The notes under the pieces: generated by a model
Databases searched by the model: none
The model's input: only the letters and a program-made list of their open reading frames with translations
What the model was told of the DNA's origin: nothing
Assembly (NCBI GenBank): GCA_019423745.1
Contig: JAHZAV010000037.1
Span: 1 to 20,071 of the forward strand
DNA from: Lachnospiraceae bacterium
Lineage (GTDB): Bacteria; Bacillota; Clostridia; Lachnospirales; Lachnospiraceae
Direction: 5' to 3'
Length of the DNA stretch: 20,071 nt
Shown: positions 1-7,173 of the stretch, one piece after another
Numbering within the stretch: position 1 is the stretch's first letter
Layout of the letters: each line of letters opens with the position of its first letter
Program-made: the position numbers and the translations under genes

Positions 1-2
1 TC

Positions 3-368
3 CGGCTTATCAATGAATGCCGCCAGAGCGGCATGACAGATGCCGACTGGTGTCGTGAAAACGACATTGCAGTAAGCACCTTTTACAACTGGGTCAGCCG
101 CTGCCGGAAAGCGGCAGCGGATCAGATCCCGGCAGCGAATTATGGTCATCTTGAGGTCCCCCGCCCAAAACAGGACGTGGTTCCCATTGACATTGTTCCA
201 GATCACATTCCGGAGCAGCATACAGCATCACAGATGCAGAACCCGTACCTTGACAATTCGCATACGATTGAAGTTGCTATGAAGAACATCACGGTCCGCA
301 TCAGCAATGATGCAGATCCTGTTCTGCTCACCAGGACATTCCACCTGCTTCAGGAGCTCTCATGTTAG
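3..368 (+). CDS. tnpA: IS66 accessory protein TnpA, 5'-partial
   Basis: This is the small IS66 TnpA-type protein, required together with TnpB for transposition of elements of this family and probably DNA-binding. The frame is open to the window edge: codons before the first ATG at 33 read RLINECRQSG, the expected lead-in to the helix-turn-helix segment that follows (DWCRENDIAVSTFYNWVSRC). The gene therefore begins upstream, and the ATG at 33 is only an internal methionine. The C-terminal half is variable and ends in a short beta-strand/leucine-rich tail. The stop overlaps the start of tnpB, suggesting translational coupling. Confidence 0.85.
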   Translation, partial: RLINECRQSGMTDADWCRENDIAVSTFYNWVSRCRKAAADQIPAANYGHLEVPRPKQDVVPIDIVPDHIPEQHTASQMQNPYLDNSHTIEVAMKNITVRISNDADPVLLTRTFHLLQELSC

Positions 369-703
369 GGGATATCTCCGGACTTGAGAAGATCTACATT
401 GTCTGCGGCTACACTGATATGCGGAAATCCATTGACGGACTCTGCGCCGTTATCGAAGACCAGCTTAAGATGGATCCGTCGTCCAGTGCTCTCTTCCTTT
501 TCTGTGGAAGAAGACGGGACAGGATCAAAGCCTTGTTCCGGGAACCGGACGGCTTCGTTCTGATCTACAAGCGCTTGTCTGTCTGCGGCGGATATCAATG
601 GCCCAGGAAGCAGTCGGAGGTCCGGAATCTTTCCTGGCGGGAGTTTGACTGGCTGATGTCGGGGATCGATATCGACCAGCCCAAGGCCCTCAAAGCAGAG
701 TGA
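362..703 (+). CDS. tnpB: IS66 accessory protein TnpB (IS66 Orf2-like)
   Basis: A 113-residue protein of the IS66 Orf2 family, at the family's usual length. The N-terminus carries the signature YIVCGYTDMRKSIDGL (residues 12-27), followed by the conserved LFLFCGRRRDRIKAL segment and the DGFVLIYKRL segment. It works with TnpA and TnpC in IS66 transposition; its biochemical role is not established. Its ATG lies inside the last codons of tnpA (7-bp overlap), so the two are probably translationally coupled. It appears intact. Confidence 0.92.
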   Translation: MLGDISGLEKIYIVCGYTDMRKSIDGLCAVIEDQLKMDPSSSALFLFCGRRRDRIKALFREPDGFVLIYKRLSVCGGYQWPRKQSEVRNLSWREFDWLMSGIDIDQPKALKAE

Positions 704-709
704 AAGCAT

Positions 710-746
710 CTGGATTTTTCAAAAAATCCTGCACAGAAAAATCCGG
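710..746 (+). repeat. Inverted repeat between tnpB and tnpC
   Basis: CTGGATTTTTC at 710-720 and GAAAAATCCGG at 736-746 form an 11-position stem with one T-G wobble and a 15-base loop. It starts a few bases after the tnpB stop. It could end or slow transcription from tnpAB, or fold the intergenic RNA so that tnpC depends on its own promoter. No clear T-run follows the right arm, so a classical terminator is doubtful. Confidence 0.4.
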
Positions 747-787
747 AAATTCCTTGTAGATTCGGCATTTTTCAGGAGCCATTTTCC

Positions 788-816
788 TTTAGTAACAGCT
801 CCGTTTCTGGTATAAT
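788..816 (+). promoter_or_regulatory. Putative extended -10 promoter for tnpC
   Basis: A perfect TATAAT at 811-816 is preceded by TG plus one base at 808-810, giving an extended -10. A weak -35 (TTTAGT, 788-793) lies 17 bp upstream. The tnpC start is about 29 bases downstream, behind a GAGGAGAG ribosome site. An extended -10 can work with a poor -35, so tnpC probably has its own transcript inside the element. Confidence 0.5.
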
Positions 817-844
817 AAAGGTATCAAATCCGAGGAGAGAAACG

Positions 845-2461
845 ATGGCTTCCAGTGCGAAAGATATCCAGCTTCGAGAGCTGAAAGATACCGTATCACA
901 ACTGAAAACAATGATATCTGAACAGACTGAGCTGATCAAATCTCTCCGTCTTATTATTGACGAAAAATCCAGTCACGAGAAAGCGCTTCAGGAACAGGTA
1001 GATTATCTGACCAAAAAGCTTTTCGGCTCATCCAGCGAAAAAAGATCCGATGATATTCCGGGACAACAGAATCTCTTCGATGAAGCGGAAATGGAACAAG
1101 ATCCCTCTTTGCTGGAACAAGAGACTGTAATCCGGGAGCATACCCGTAAAAAGAAGGCAACCCATGAGGAACTTTTCAAAGGCCTGAAGGTTGAAAAAGT
1201 AGTGATCCCTCTTCCGGAAGAAGACCAGATCTGCCCGGTCTGCGGTACGCAGATGGTCCTGATCGGCGAGGAGTATGTCCGCCGGGAACTGGAATTCATT
1301 CCTGCCACCTGTAAAGTGATCGAATACTACAGCCAGAGTTACGGATGTCCATCCTGCAAGGAAGGGCTCGGCGATACGGAAAAGCCTGTGATCATAAAGT
1401 CTCAGATTCCGGCGGCTCTGGTTGGGAAAGGTCCTGCCTCAGCATCCACTGTTGCATGGACCATGTATCAGAAGTATGCCAACGGGCTTCCCCTTTACCG
1501 GCAGGAGAAAGACTGGAAGCAGTATGGGGCCCAGATCAGCCGGACCACTCTTGCTAACTGGATCATCTACTGTTCACAGAACTATTTTCAGCCAATGTAT
1601 GATTACTTCCACCGTGAGCTGCTGAAACGCAGTTTTGCGATGGCGGATGAAACCCGGGTTCAGGTATTGAACGAGGAAGGGCGGCGAGCCCAGACCCAAT
1701 CATTTATGTGGCTGTTCCGAAGCGGCGAGGACGGGCTTCCGTCGATCATCTTGTATGGCTATTCTCCGACCAGGAGCGGTAGCCATGCGAGGGAGTTCCT
1801 GGAAGGCTACAGCGGATACCTGGAAACAGATGGATATCAGGGATACAACAATCTTCCGGGGATCAGACGCTGCTCTTGTTGGGCGCATATCCGTCGATAT
1901 TTTATCGACGCCGTTCCCAAAGGAAAACAGTATGACTACAGCCAGCCGGCAGTGCAGGGCGTCCAGTACTGCAACCGGTTGTTCGCCATTGAGGACTCCA
2001 TTAACAAAAAGTATCCCGGTGATTATGAAAAGCGGAAGCAGCTGCGTCTCGAGAAGGAAAAACCTGTTCTGGAGGCTTTTTGGTCGTGGCTCGATCAGCA
2101 GAAGCCAGTCCGGAACACCCGGATGGATAAAGCGGTTAATTATGTTCTCAACCGGCGTGATACGGCGGAGACCTATCTGGAAGACGGGCGGTGCAGCTTT
2201 ACCAATAATCTCAGTGAGAATGCAATTCGTCCATTCGCAGTAGGACGCAAGAACTGGCTGTTCAGCAGTTCTGTTGACGGAGCGAATGCCAGCGCAGTGG
2301 TCTATACAATGGTTGAGATGGCAAAAGCACACGATCTGAATATTTATGGATATCTTAAATTTTTACTGGAGCATCGACCAAGTAAAGATATGACCGATGA
2401 ACAGCTGGCAGAGCTGGCACCTTGGAGTGAAAAACTCCAATCTATCAAAAATCGCATGTGA
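845..2461 (+). CDS. tnpC: IS66-family DDE transposase TnpC
   Basis: The transposase that cuts and joins the ends of the IS66 element. Residues 1-60 form a leucine-rich coiled coil ending in the conserved KLFGSSSEK segment. Next comes a zinc-binding region with CPVC (C130, C133) and CPSC (C168, C171). The catalytic core carries candidate acidic residues D268 (FAMADET), D329 (LETDGYQGY) and E458 (NNLSENAIRPFAVGRKNW). The CWAHIRRYF motif follows the second Asp as usual for IS66. At 538 residues it is full length with no frameshift, so the enzyme may be active. The ATG at 845 follows GAGGAGAGAAACG. The nearly divergent reading frames inside this gene are not coding. Confidence 0.96.
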   Translation: MASSAKDIQLRELKDTVSQLKTMISEQTELIKSLRLIIDEKSSHEKALQEQVDYLTKKLFGSSSEKRSDDIPGQQNLFDEAEMEQDPSLLEQETVIREHTRKKKATHEELFKGLKVEKVVIPLPEEDQICPVCGTQMVLIGEEYVRRELEFIPATCKVIEYYSQSYGCPSCKEGLGDTEKPVIIKSQIPAALVGKGPASASTVAWTMYQKYANGLPLYRQEKDWKQYGAQISRTTLANWIIYCSQNYFQPMYDYFHRELLKRSFAMADETRVQVLNEEGRRAQTQSFMWLFRSGEDGLPSIILYGYSPTRSGSHAREFLEGYSGYLETDGYQGYNNLPGIRRCSCWAHIRRYFIDAVPKGKQYDYSQPAVQGVQYCNRLFAIEDSINKKYPGDYEKRKQLRLEKEKPVLEAFWSWLDQQKPVRNTRMDKAVNYVLNRRDTAETYLEDGRCSFTNNLSENAIRPFAVGRKNWLFSSSVDGANASAVVYTMVEMAKAHDLNIYGYLKFLLEHRPSKDMTDEQLAELAPWSEKLQSIKNRM

Positions 2462-2471
2462 ATTATAGTGA

Positions 2472-2506
2472 ATTACTCCAACTCGCAAAGGGATGGAGTA
2501 ATTTTA
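2472..2506 (+). terminator. Intrinsic terminator downstream of tnpC
   Basis: Arms ATTACTCCA (2472-2480) and TGGAGTAAT (2494-2502) are perfectly complementary over 9 bp, with a 13-base loop, followed directly by a T-rich run. It sits about 10 bases after the tnpC stop and inside the IS right end, so it probably ends the transposase transcript before the flanking host DNA. Confidence 0.65.
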
Positions 2507-2527
2507 TATTTTACCGCACTATTATTT

Positions 2528-2536
2528 GGCGCTTAC
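2528..2536. repeat. IS66 right terminal inverted-repeat tip
   Basis: GGCGCTTAC read outward-in is GTAAGCGCC, the characteristic end of IS66-type elements. Host coding sequence of an acyltransferase resumes at the next base. The matching left end is outside the window, so the full length of the repeat cannot be measured. Confidence 0.7.
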
Positions 2537-2794
2537 GGGAGAATGACATTTGGAATCTATCTCATACATCAGACACAGATTTTTCGAAACAGTGTGTGGC
2601 ATTTATTTGAGAAATATGCGAATGCAGATGGAATAATATTTGTCAGCGCTGTTCTTGGTGGCGCTGCTTTGATTTTTATAGTATGTCTTATAATTGAGTG
2701 GATACGGCAAAAGCTATTTGCTATATGTAAAGTGCAAAGGTTTGCAGAGAGGTTTGCATTTAGATTGGAGAAATGTGTTGAAAATTTTATATAG
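2537..2794 (+). pseudogene. C-terminal remnant of a membrane acyltransferase (acyltransferase-3 type) cut by IS66
   Basis: The frame after the IS end reads GRMTFGIYLIHQTQIFRN, close to the conserved last-helix motif of the OafA/YrhL-type acyltransferase-3 family (consensus about TFGIYLIH). A hydrophobic segment (IIFVSAVLGGAALIFIVCLIIEW) and a basic tail complete a normal C-terminus ending at TAG 2794. The family has about ten membrane helices and some 350 residues, so this is only the last ~85 codons. A GTG at 2468 inside the IS would open a 108-codon frame across the junction, but this is chance. In surface polysaccharide loci such enzymes O-acetylate sugars; this one should be inactive unless the element is precisely lost. 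Confidence 0.8.
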
Positions 2795-2806
2795 CAAATA
2801 GAATAC

Positions 2807-2849
2807 AAAAAGATGACGAGGTTTAGAAAGAATTTCTCGTCATCTTTTT
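2807..2849. terminator. Bidirectional intrinsic terminator
   Basis: AAAAAGATGACGAG (2807-2820) and CTCGTCATCTTTTT (2836-2849) are perfectly complementary over 14 positions with a 15-base loop. The A/T ends supply a T-run on either strand. It lies between two genes pointing toward each other: the acyltransferase remnant on plus and the glycerophosphotransferase-like gene on minus. It can serve both. Confidence 0.88.
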
Positions 2850-2888
2850 GCATATTAGTAAGAAAACATAGTTTAAGAGAGGATAAGA

Positions 2889-4034
2889 TTATTTTTTACT
2901 TTTAGTGATAAACTCGCAGATATATTCACAGGCATGCCCTGTTTCATAACTTCCCAGATCTGAGAAGTGCTTTTTGACATCTGTACTATATTTTTCAGAA
3001 TCGAAAGATTTGATACAATGTTCCAGTTCACTTGTGCTTTCGGCAAGAGGGAAGGGCCAAGTATGAATATCAGAGTAGAATCCCCGTTTCATGTCGTAAA
3101 ATTTAAGATCTGTGGCATATAGGAAACAGGGTTTTCCAGTTAATGCGAAATCCCACATAGATGAGGAGTAGTCTGTGATTAGAACATTAGAAGCATACAG
3201 GAGCTCCTGCATATCAGGGTAAGAGGAAGCATCTATGTATTCGACTTTGTCTTTTAACTGATCTATAATAAAATAGTGCATTCGAAACAGAAAATACCAG
3301 TTTCCGCCAAAACGTTGGGTTAATGCTTTTTTGACAGCAGAGCAGTCAAACAGATATTCAGATGCAGTTTTGCTATCACGATATGTTGGCGCATATAGGA
3401 GGATACGCGCATCTTGAGGTAAATGATAGTGTGTTCTGATTTTTGAGATCAACTGTGGGCGATCCTGTCTGACAAGCATATCATTCCTGGGCATACCACA
3501 GGATAATATAGTTCCGTAATGATGAAAACTTTGATGAATAGTTAAGTCAGTAAAGGCTTTTGAACTGGATATATAAACGCAGGGCATTTCTCGGGCAATC
3601 TCAGCGCGGATCTGTTTTCCGGGAGTTTCCTTTTGATAAGCAGCCCCTACTCTTTTGTATGCGCCACCCCCATGCCAGGTGTTAATATATATCTGCTTCT
3701 TCATAATGGGGAACCAGGCAGGGATTTCTGAATTTGTAACAATGAATTTAGAGGTCAGGCAGATTCTTAGAAATCTAGGATATAAATATTTTACTGTCTT
3801 AATGTTTTTCTTTCTCAAAGATTTAAAATGTTGCGGTTGTTTAAAAGCCCATACTATTTCGTAGTCCGGGTAGTGTTTTTGCATATATTCAGAAATATAC
3901 TTTGGATTGCAGGAATATTGTCTGCCAAAGTAGCTGAAAAAAACTATTCGCTTTTTGTGAAAATGGCCAATAGATAATACTCTTAAAAGGCTTCGAAGTC
4001 TTGGAGCCACAATTGTCTGTAAATGATCAAACAT
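2889..4034 (-). CDS. CDP-glycerol glycerophosphotransferase family protein (TagB/TagF-like)
   Basis: A 381-residue enzyme of the family that moves glycerol-phosphate or a related polyol-phosphate from a CDP-linked donor, known from teichoic acid synthesis. Visible family motifs are INTWHGGGAYKRVG (117-130, W120-H121), CGMPRND (179-185), LYAPTYRD (213-220), RMHYF (251-255) and LITDYSSSMWDF (285-296) followed by GKPCFLYATDLKFY. The ATG at 4034 is chosen because AAAGGAGAGGG lies just before it; a longer frame to 4160 has no ribosome site. The length corresponds to a single catalytic domain without the extra N-terminal region of large TagF polymerases, so it may add one phosphopolyol unit. It is transcribed away from the operon from its own promoter. 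The donor, CDP-glycerol or another, cannot be told from sequence. Confidence 0.87.
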   Translation of the reverse strand: MFDHLQTIVAPRLRSLLRVLSIGHFHKKRIVFFSYFGRQYSCNPKYISEYMQKHYPDYEIVWAFKQPQHFKSLRKKNIKTVKYLYPRFLRICLTSKFIVTNSEIPAWFPIMKKQIYINTWHGGGAYKRVGAAYQKETPGKQIRAEIAREMPCVYISSSKAFTDLTIHQSFHHYGTILSCGMPRNDMLVRQDRPQLISKIRTHYHLPQDARILLYAPTYRDSKTASEYLFDCSAVKKALTQRFGGNWYFLFRMHYFIIDQLKDKVEYIDASSYPDMQELLYASNVLITDYSSSMWDFALTGKPCFLYATDLKFYDMKRGFYSDIHTWPFPLAESTSELEHCIKSFDSEKYSTDVKKHFSDLGSYETGHACEYICEFITKSKK

Positions 4035-4059
4035 AATACCCTCTCCTTTTCGTATAACT

Positions 4060-4088
4060 AATGTAAACATTTTAAGAGTGAAAGTCAA
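4060..4088 (-). promoter_or_regulatory. Promoter for the glycerophosphotransferase-like gene
   Basis: On the minus strand, TTGACT (plus positions 4083-4088) is followed after exactly 17 bp by TACATT (4060-4065). This is a reasonable sigma-A type pair about 26 bases before the start codon, leaving room for the strong AAAGGAG site. Confidence 0.55.
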
Positions 4089-4098
4089 TATGTTTGAT

Positions 4099-4127
4099 TT
4101 GATTTTTACTATATAGTTAGATATAAT
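4099..4127 (+). promoter_or_regulatory. Promoter for the polysaccharide operon
   Basis: TTGATT (4099-4104), a 17-bp spacer, and a perfect TATAAT (4122-4127) give a strong sigma-A promoter. It reads into the operon beginning at 4189, with a leader of about 55 bases. It is back-to-back with the minus-strand promoter, so one regulator bound here could affect both. Confidence 0.68.
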
Positions 4128-4188
4128 AGAAAAAGATTTGAAAGGAGACGGTGCAATCAATTAGAAATATTGATTGTATATTGTTCAT

Positions 4189-5220
4189 ATGAATGTAAAA
4201 TTAAGTGTTATTGTGCCTTGTTACAAAGCGGAGAAGTATATATCCAGATGTTTGGACTCGCTTTTAAAGCAAACAATAAATGAAATTGAAATTATATGTG
4301 TGAATGATGGATCGCCTGACCATACAATAGATATTCTCAAGAGGTATCAAGAAAAATATAGCGACAAGATAGTAGTTATTGATAAATATAATGAAGGCGT
4401 ATGGAAAGCAAGGCTAGATGGAGTTACCGAAGCAAAAGGGAAATATGTGGGATTTATTGATGCAGATGATTATGTAAAACCAAATTATGCCGAAATTATG
4501 CTGAATACAGCTATGCATTATGACGCAGATATTACAATTTGTGGTTTTGAAAGAATAGATATGGAAACAGCAACCGTGTTTTCCAGAGAAATGTGTAAGA
4601 AGGAAGAGGCTTTTTCACCTGAGGATAATCTGTCAAAGCTTATTAGCATTAATGGAGCAGTATGGAACAAGATATATAAAACAGATTTGATAAAAAATAT
4701 GAAAATAATTGATAATCCTCCAACGGTTTGGGAAGATATTGTATTTCAGTTGCTTTTATATCCTGAAGTAAAAAAAGTTGCGTATACCGGAGAATGTCTT
4801 ATTCATTATATGGTACATCAAAATTCTGCAATAAGCACAGTAAAAATAGAACAGATTGAAGAGGTATATTGTGCTATGTCAGAGGTACGTAATATATATG
4901 AAGAGAATGCTGTTAATATGCTATCCTTGTTTGATACAATTGCCTTTTTACACTTGGGCATTTCATTAAATTTTCGTTTATCCTGTGATAAAGAACTGGA
5001 TTTTCGGAGTGTGTTTCGGGAAAATAATACGATATTAAATCAGAAATTTCCTTTTTGGAAAAAATCAAAATATTTACGAATCTGTTATATAGCAAAAGGA
5101 GGGTTTGATAACTGGAAACTATGGATTATGAAACTGATATATCAAATGCATGGATTGAGTTTGTTTTTGGCAGTATATCGTTTTATGATTAATAAATTAA
5201 AGATAGATATCAAGTGGTAG
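4189..5220 (+). CDS. Family 2 glycosyltransferase (GT-A fold)
   Basis: A cytoplasmic sugar transferase of GT2 type, first gene of the operon. Residues 1-10 (MNVKLSVIVP) start the Rossmann-like domain. VNDGS (38-42) is the nucleotide-binding aspartate region, and DADD (91-94) is the metal-binding DxD. The C-terminal third is less conserved and probably sets acceptor choice. The ATG at 4189 is preferred because the conserved domain begins immediately; a TTG at 4174 would add five residues. Neither has a well-spaced ribosome site: AAAGGAG at 4141-4147 is about 40 bases away and instead stands before a 13-codon frame that overlaps this ATG. Donor and acceptor are unknown. Confidence 0.87.
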   Translation: MNVKLSVIVPCYKAEKYISRCLDSLLKQTINEIEIICVNDGSPDHTIDILKRYQEKYSDKIVVIDKYNEGVWKARLDGVTEAKGKYVGFIDADDYVKPNYAEIMLNTAMHYDADITICGFERIDMETATVFSREMCKKEEAFSPEDNLSKLISINGAVWNKIYKTDLIKNMKIIDNPPTVWEDIVFQLLLYPEVKKVAYTGECLIHYMVHQNSAISTVKIEQIEEVYCAMSEVRNIYEENAVNMLSLFDTIAFLHLGISLNFRLSCDKELDFRSVFRENNTILNQKFPFWKKSKYLRICYIAKGGFDNWKLWIMKLIYQMHGLSLFLAVYRFMINKLKIDIKW

Positions 5221-5239
5221 CAGAGGTAGAGAAATAGTT

Positions 5240-6061
5240 ATGAATAAATATAAACAGAGCATTGGTCATAAAGAAATACAGGATTTAGAATATGATATAT
5301 TAAAAGAATTTGATAAATTTGCAACAAAAAATGGACTTAAATACTTTTTGAGTGGAGGGTCATGTCTCGGAGCTGTTCGACATCAGGATTTTATTCCATG
5401 GGATGATGATATTGATATCTGTATGCTCCGGGATGACTATGAAAAACTGATTAACTTGGTGAGAGATTCCCGAACATTGGGAGAAAGATCGGAACTGCAG
5501 TTTTGTCTACCGCTTGACAAAAATTACGTATATCCTTTTATAAAGATAGTAAATAGAAATACTATTGTTTATGAAAAAGATCTGCAGCATAGATTTCTGT
5601 TGGGAGTATGGCTGGATATATTTCCTATGGATGTATGGCCAGATGACAAAAAAGAGTTGCGCAGAATAATGAGAAAACATAATTTTTATAAAACGATGAA
5701 TAAAGTTTATGTGGCAGGTAATCTGACTACGGGGAAAAAGAAAGTCTTAGGTACAATTGGGAAAACCGGTTATTATATATTGTTCCAGAGGAAAGACTAC
5801 AGATATTGGAACAAAAAAATTATAGACCTTGTTACACCATGTCATGGTACCTATATTGGAGATAGAATATGGCCTGTGGCAGATAAGGAATTTTTTTCCA
5901 AGAGTGTATTTGAAAAAGCTGTATATGTAAAATTCAGAGATCAAGAATTTCCGATACCTATCGGATATAAAGAATATCTCACTAAAATGTATGGTGATTA
6001 TATGAAGCTTCCTCCGGAAAAAGATAGAATATACCATGATTTTGAAGCTTATATTAAATAG
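5240..6061 (+). CDS. LicD family phosphotransferase
   Basis: A 273-residue LicD-type protein. This family has a nucleotidyltransferase-like fold and includes phosphocholine transferases acting on teichoic acids and fukutin-type ribitol-phosphate transferases. The diagnostic block is seen at residues 39-59: GGSCLGAVRHQDFIP followed by WDDDIDI, with D55, D56, D57 and D59 as likely metal ligands. The family's later GVWLDIFPMD segment is also present (near residue 120). The gene follows the GT2 by 19 bp. No choline uptake or activation genes (licA, licB, licC) are in the window, so phosphocholine is only one option; another phospho-alcohol or a sugar phosphate is equally possible. Confidence 0.9.
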   Translation: MNKYKQSIGHKEIQDLEYDILKEFDKFATKNGLKYFLSGGSCLGAVRHQDFIPWDDDIDICMLRDDYEKLINLVRDSRTLGERSELQFCLPLDKNYVYPFIKIVNRNTIVYEKDLQHRFLLGVWLDIFPMDVWPDDKKELRRIMRKHNFYKTMNKVYVAGNLTTGKKKVLGTIGKTGYYILFQRKDYRYWNKKIIDLVTPCHGTYIGDRIWPVADKEFFSKSVFEKAVYVKFRDQEFPIPIGYKEYLTKMYGDYMKLPPEKDRIYHDFEAYIK

Positions 6062-6091
6062 ATTTACAGTTTGAAAAGAAGAGGACAGGAT

Positions 6092-6784
6092 ATGAAAAGT
6101 GATTTGCTTATTGTTATCCCGGCATACAATGAAGAAGAAAATATCGAAAATGTAGTGACATTTATTCGGGAAAAGTATAGTCAATATGATTATGTGGTGG
6201 TTAATGATGGATCAAAAGACCGCACGGCAGACATTTGCCGTCAGAAAGGATATGAACTTTTAAATCTTCCAGTTAATCTGGGATTGGCGGGAGCTTTTCA
6301 GGCGGGATTAAAATATGCCTATACCAAAGGCTATTCTTATGCTATCCAGTTTGATGCTGATGGTCAGCATAGGCCGGAATTTATAGAGCCAATGCTGGAA
6401 CGTATCAAGGAAGGATATGATATTGTTATAGGTTCTAGGTTTGTAAATTTAAAGAAGGGAAATTCTATGAGAATGGTTGGCAGCAAGATGATTACTGTGG
6501 CAATTAAAATGACGACAGGAAAAAGAGTCTCAGATCCAACTTCGGGAATGCGCATGTTTTCTAGAGATATGATTAAGGAATTTGCTCAGAACTTGAATTA
6601 TGGACCGGAGCCGGATACAGTTTCCTATCTTCTTAAAAATGGAGCAAGAATTTCAGAAGTTCCTGTATATATGGAAGAGCGTCAAGCAGGAGAAAGTTAT
6701 TTGAATCTTGTTAATTCCTGTAAATATATGATGAAGATGTTGATTTCAATTTTATTTGTACAAAACTTCAGAAAGAGAGGATAA
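6092..6784 (+). CDS. Polyprenyl-phosphate sugar synthase-like GT2 (DPM1/GacI type)
   Basis: A 230-residue glycosyltransferase of the dolichyl-phosphate mannosyltransferase type, which charges undecaprenyl phosphate with a single sugar. Visible motifs: IPAYNEEENI (9-18), VVVNDGSKDRT (35-45), QFDADGQHRPEF (86-97; DxD D88/D90), and SDPTSGMRMFSRDM (147-160). The start at 6092 is chosen for the GAGGACAGGAT ribosome site; a TTG at 6071 would extend the frame. The protein ends soon after the catalytic domain, with no two-helix anchor as in ArnC or GtrB. The DUF2304 membrane protein 2 bp downstream probably provides the membrane partner, as GacJ does for GacI in streptococci. The sugar is unknown. 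Confidence 0.86.
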   Translation: MKSDLLIVIPAYNEEENIENVVTFIREKYSQYDYVVVNDGSKDRTADICRQKGYELLNLPVNLGLAGAFQAGLKYAYTKGYSYAIQFDADGQHRPEFIEPMLERIKEGYDIVIGSRFVNLKKGNSMRMVGSKMITVAIKMTTGKRVSDPTSGMRMFSRDMIKEFAQNLNYGPEPDTVSYLLKNGARISEVPVYMEERQAGESYLNLVNSCKYMMKMLISILFVQNFRKRG

Positions 6785-6786
6785 GA

Positions 6787-7155
6787 ATGTCAGTATATAT
6801 AAGGGTTTTGCTTATTATAGGTGCGGTAATACTGCTTGCTTTTATGCTAAAAAGGATTCGCCAGTCAAAGTTGAAAATAGAATATGCAATATTTTGGATC
6901 GGTTTTTCAATTGTGCTTGTTCTAATGGGGATTTTTACGGAGATCGTTTCTTGGATTGCGCATGTTTTGGGTTTTATTTCGGCTGTGAATATGGTATTTC
7001 TTGTTATTATCTTCATTTTAATTGTAAAGTTGTTCTTTAATACATTGCAGATTTCGGCATTGGAAAACAAAGTGGACAGTCTTGCACAGCAAATTGCTAT
7101 TGATCGGAAGATAGATAATGATATTAGAAAAGAGGATAAAGAAAAAGCAGATTAG
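6787..7155 (+). CDS. DUF2304 small membrane protein (GacJ-like partner)
   Basis: A 122-residue protein with three hydrophobic segments (about 4-21, 33-50 and 67-85) and a charged helical tail from residue 88 (SALENKVDSLAQQIAI), fitting the DUF2304 family. Members sit beside polyprenyl-phosphate glycosyltransferases; GacJ of group A streptococci raises the activity of GacI. The gene starts only 2 bp after the GT stop, with AGAGAGG as ribosome site lying inside the preceding gene, so the two are almost certainly made together. Its tail may contact the cytoplasmic enzyme. Confidence 0.84.
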   Translation: MSVYIRVLLIIGAVILLAFMLKRIRQSKLKIEYAIFWIGFSIVLVLMGIFTEIVSWIAHVLGFISAVNMVFLVIIFILIVKLFFNTLQISALENKVDSLAQQIAIDRKIDNDIRKEDKEKAD

Positions 7156-7173
7156 TATGATGGAGGGCTAATT

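Larger units (their letters stand above)
1..2536 (+). mobile_element. IS66-family insertion sequence, right-hand portion (left end outside window)
   Basis: Three consecutive genes match the IS66 layout: tnpA, tnpB overlapping it by a few bases, and the large DDE transposase tnpC. After tnpC there is a terminator hairpin and then GGCGCTTAC at 2528-2536, which read outward is GTAAGCGCC, the typical tip of IS66-family inverted repeats. Just past it the reading frame becomes the C-terminal part of an acyltransferase, which fixes the right boundary at 2536/2537. The element is visibly more GC-rich than the AT-rich genes around it, consistent with recent arrival. IS66 elements usually duplicate 8 bp of target, so GGGAGAAT at 2537-2544 would be the copy on this side; the other copy lies outside the window. 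Confidence 0.9.

Noticed and set aside
365..709. 114-codon minus-strand frame over tnpB
   Set aside because: Antisense shadow of a well-conserved IS66 gene.
1700..2332. 210-codon minus-strand frame inside tnpC
   Set aside because: It lies fully antisense to a clearly recognised IS66 transposase and its product has no recognisable motif or ribosome site.
2468..2794. 108-codon frame as an independent small membrane protein
   Set aside because: Its first ~23 codons are IS66 end sequence including the terminator hairpin; only the part from 2537 matches a known protein, so it is a truncated acyltransferase.
5747..6184. 145-codon minus-strand frame
   Set aside because: Antisense to the LicD gene and the next GT2, rich in F/I/Y as expected from AT-rich antisense, with no motif.
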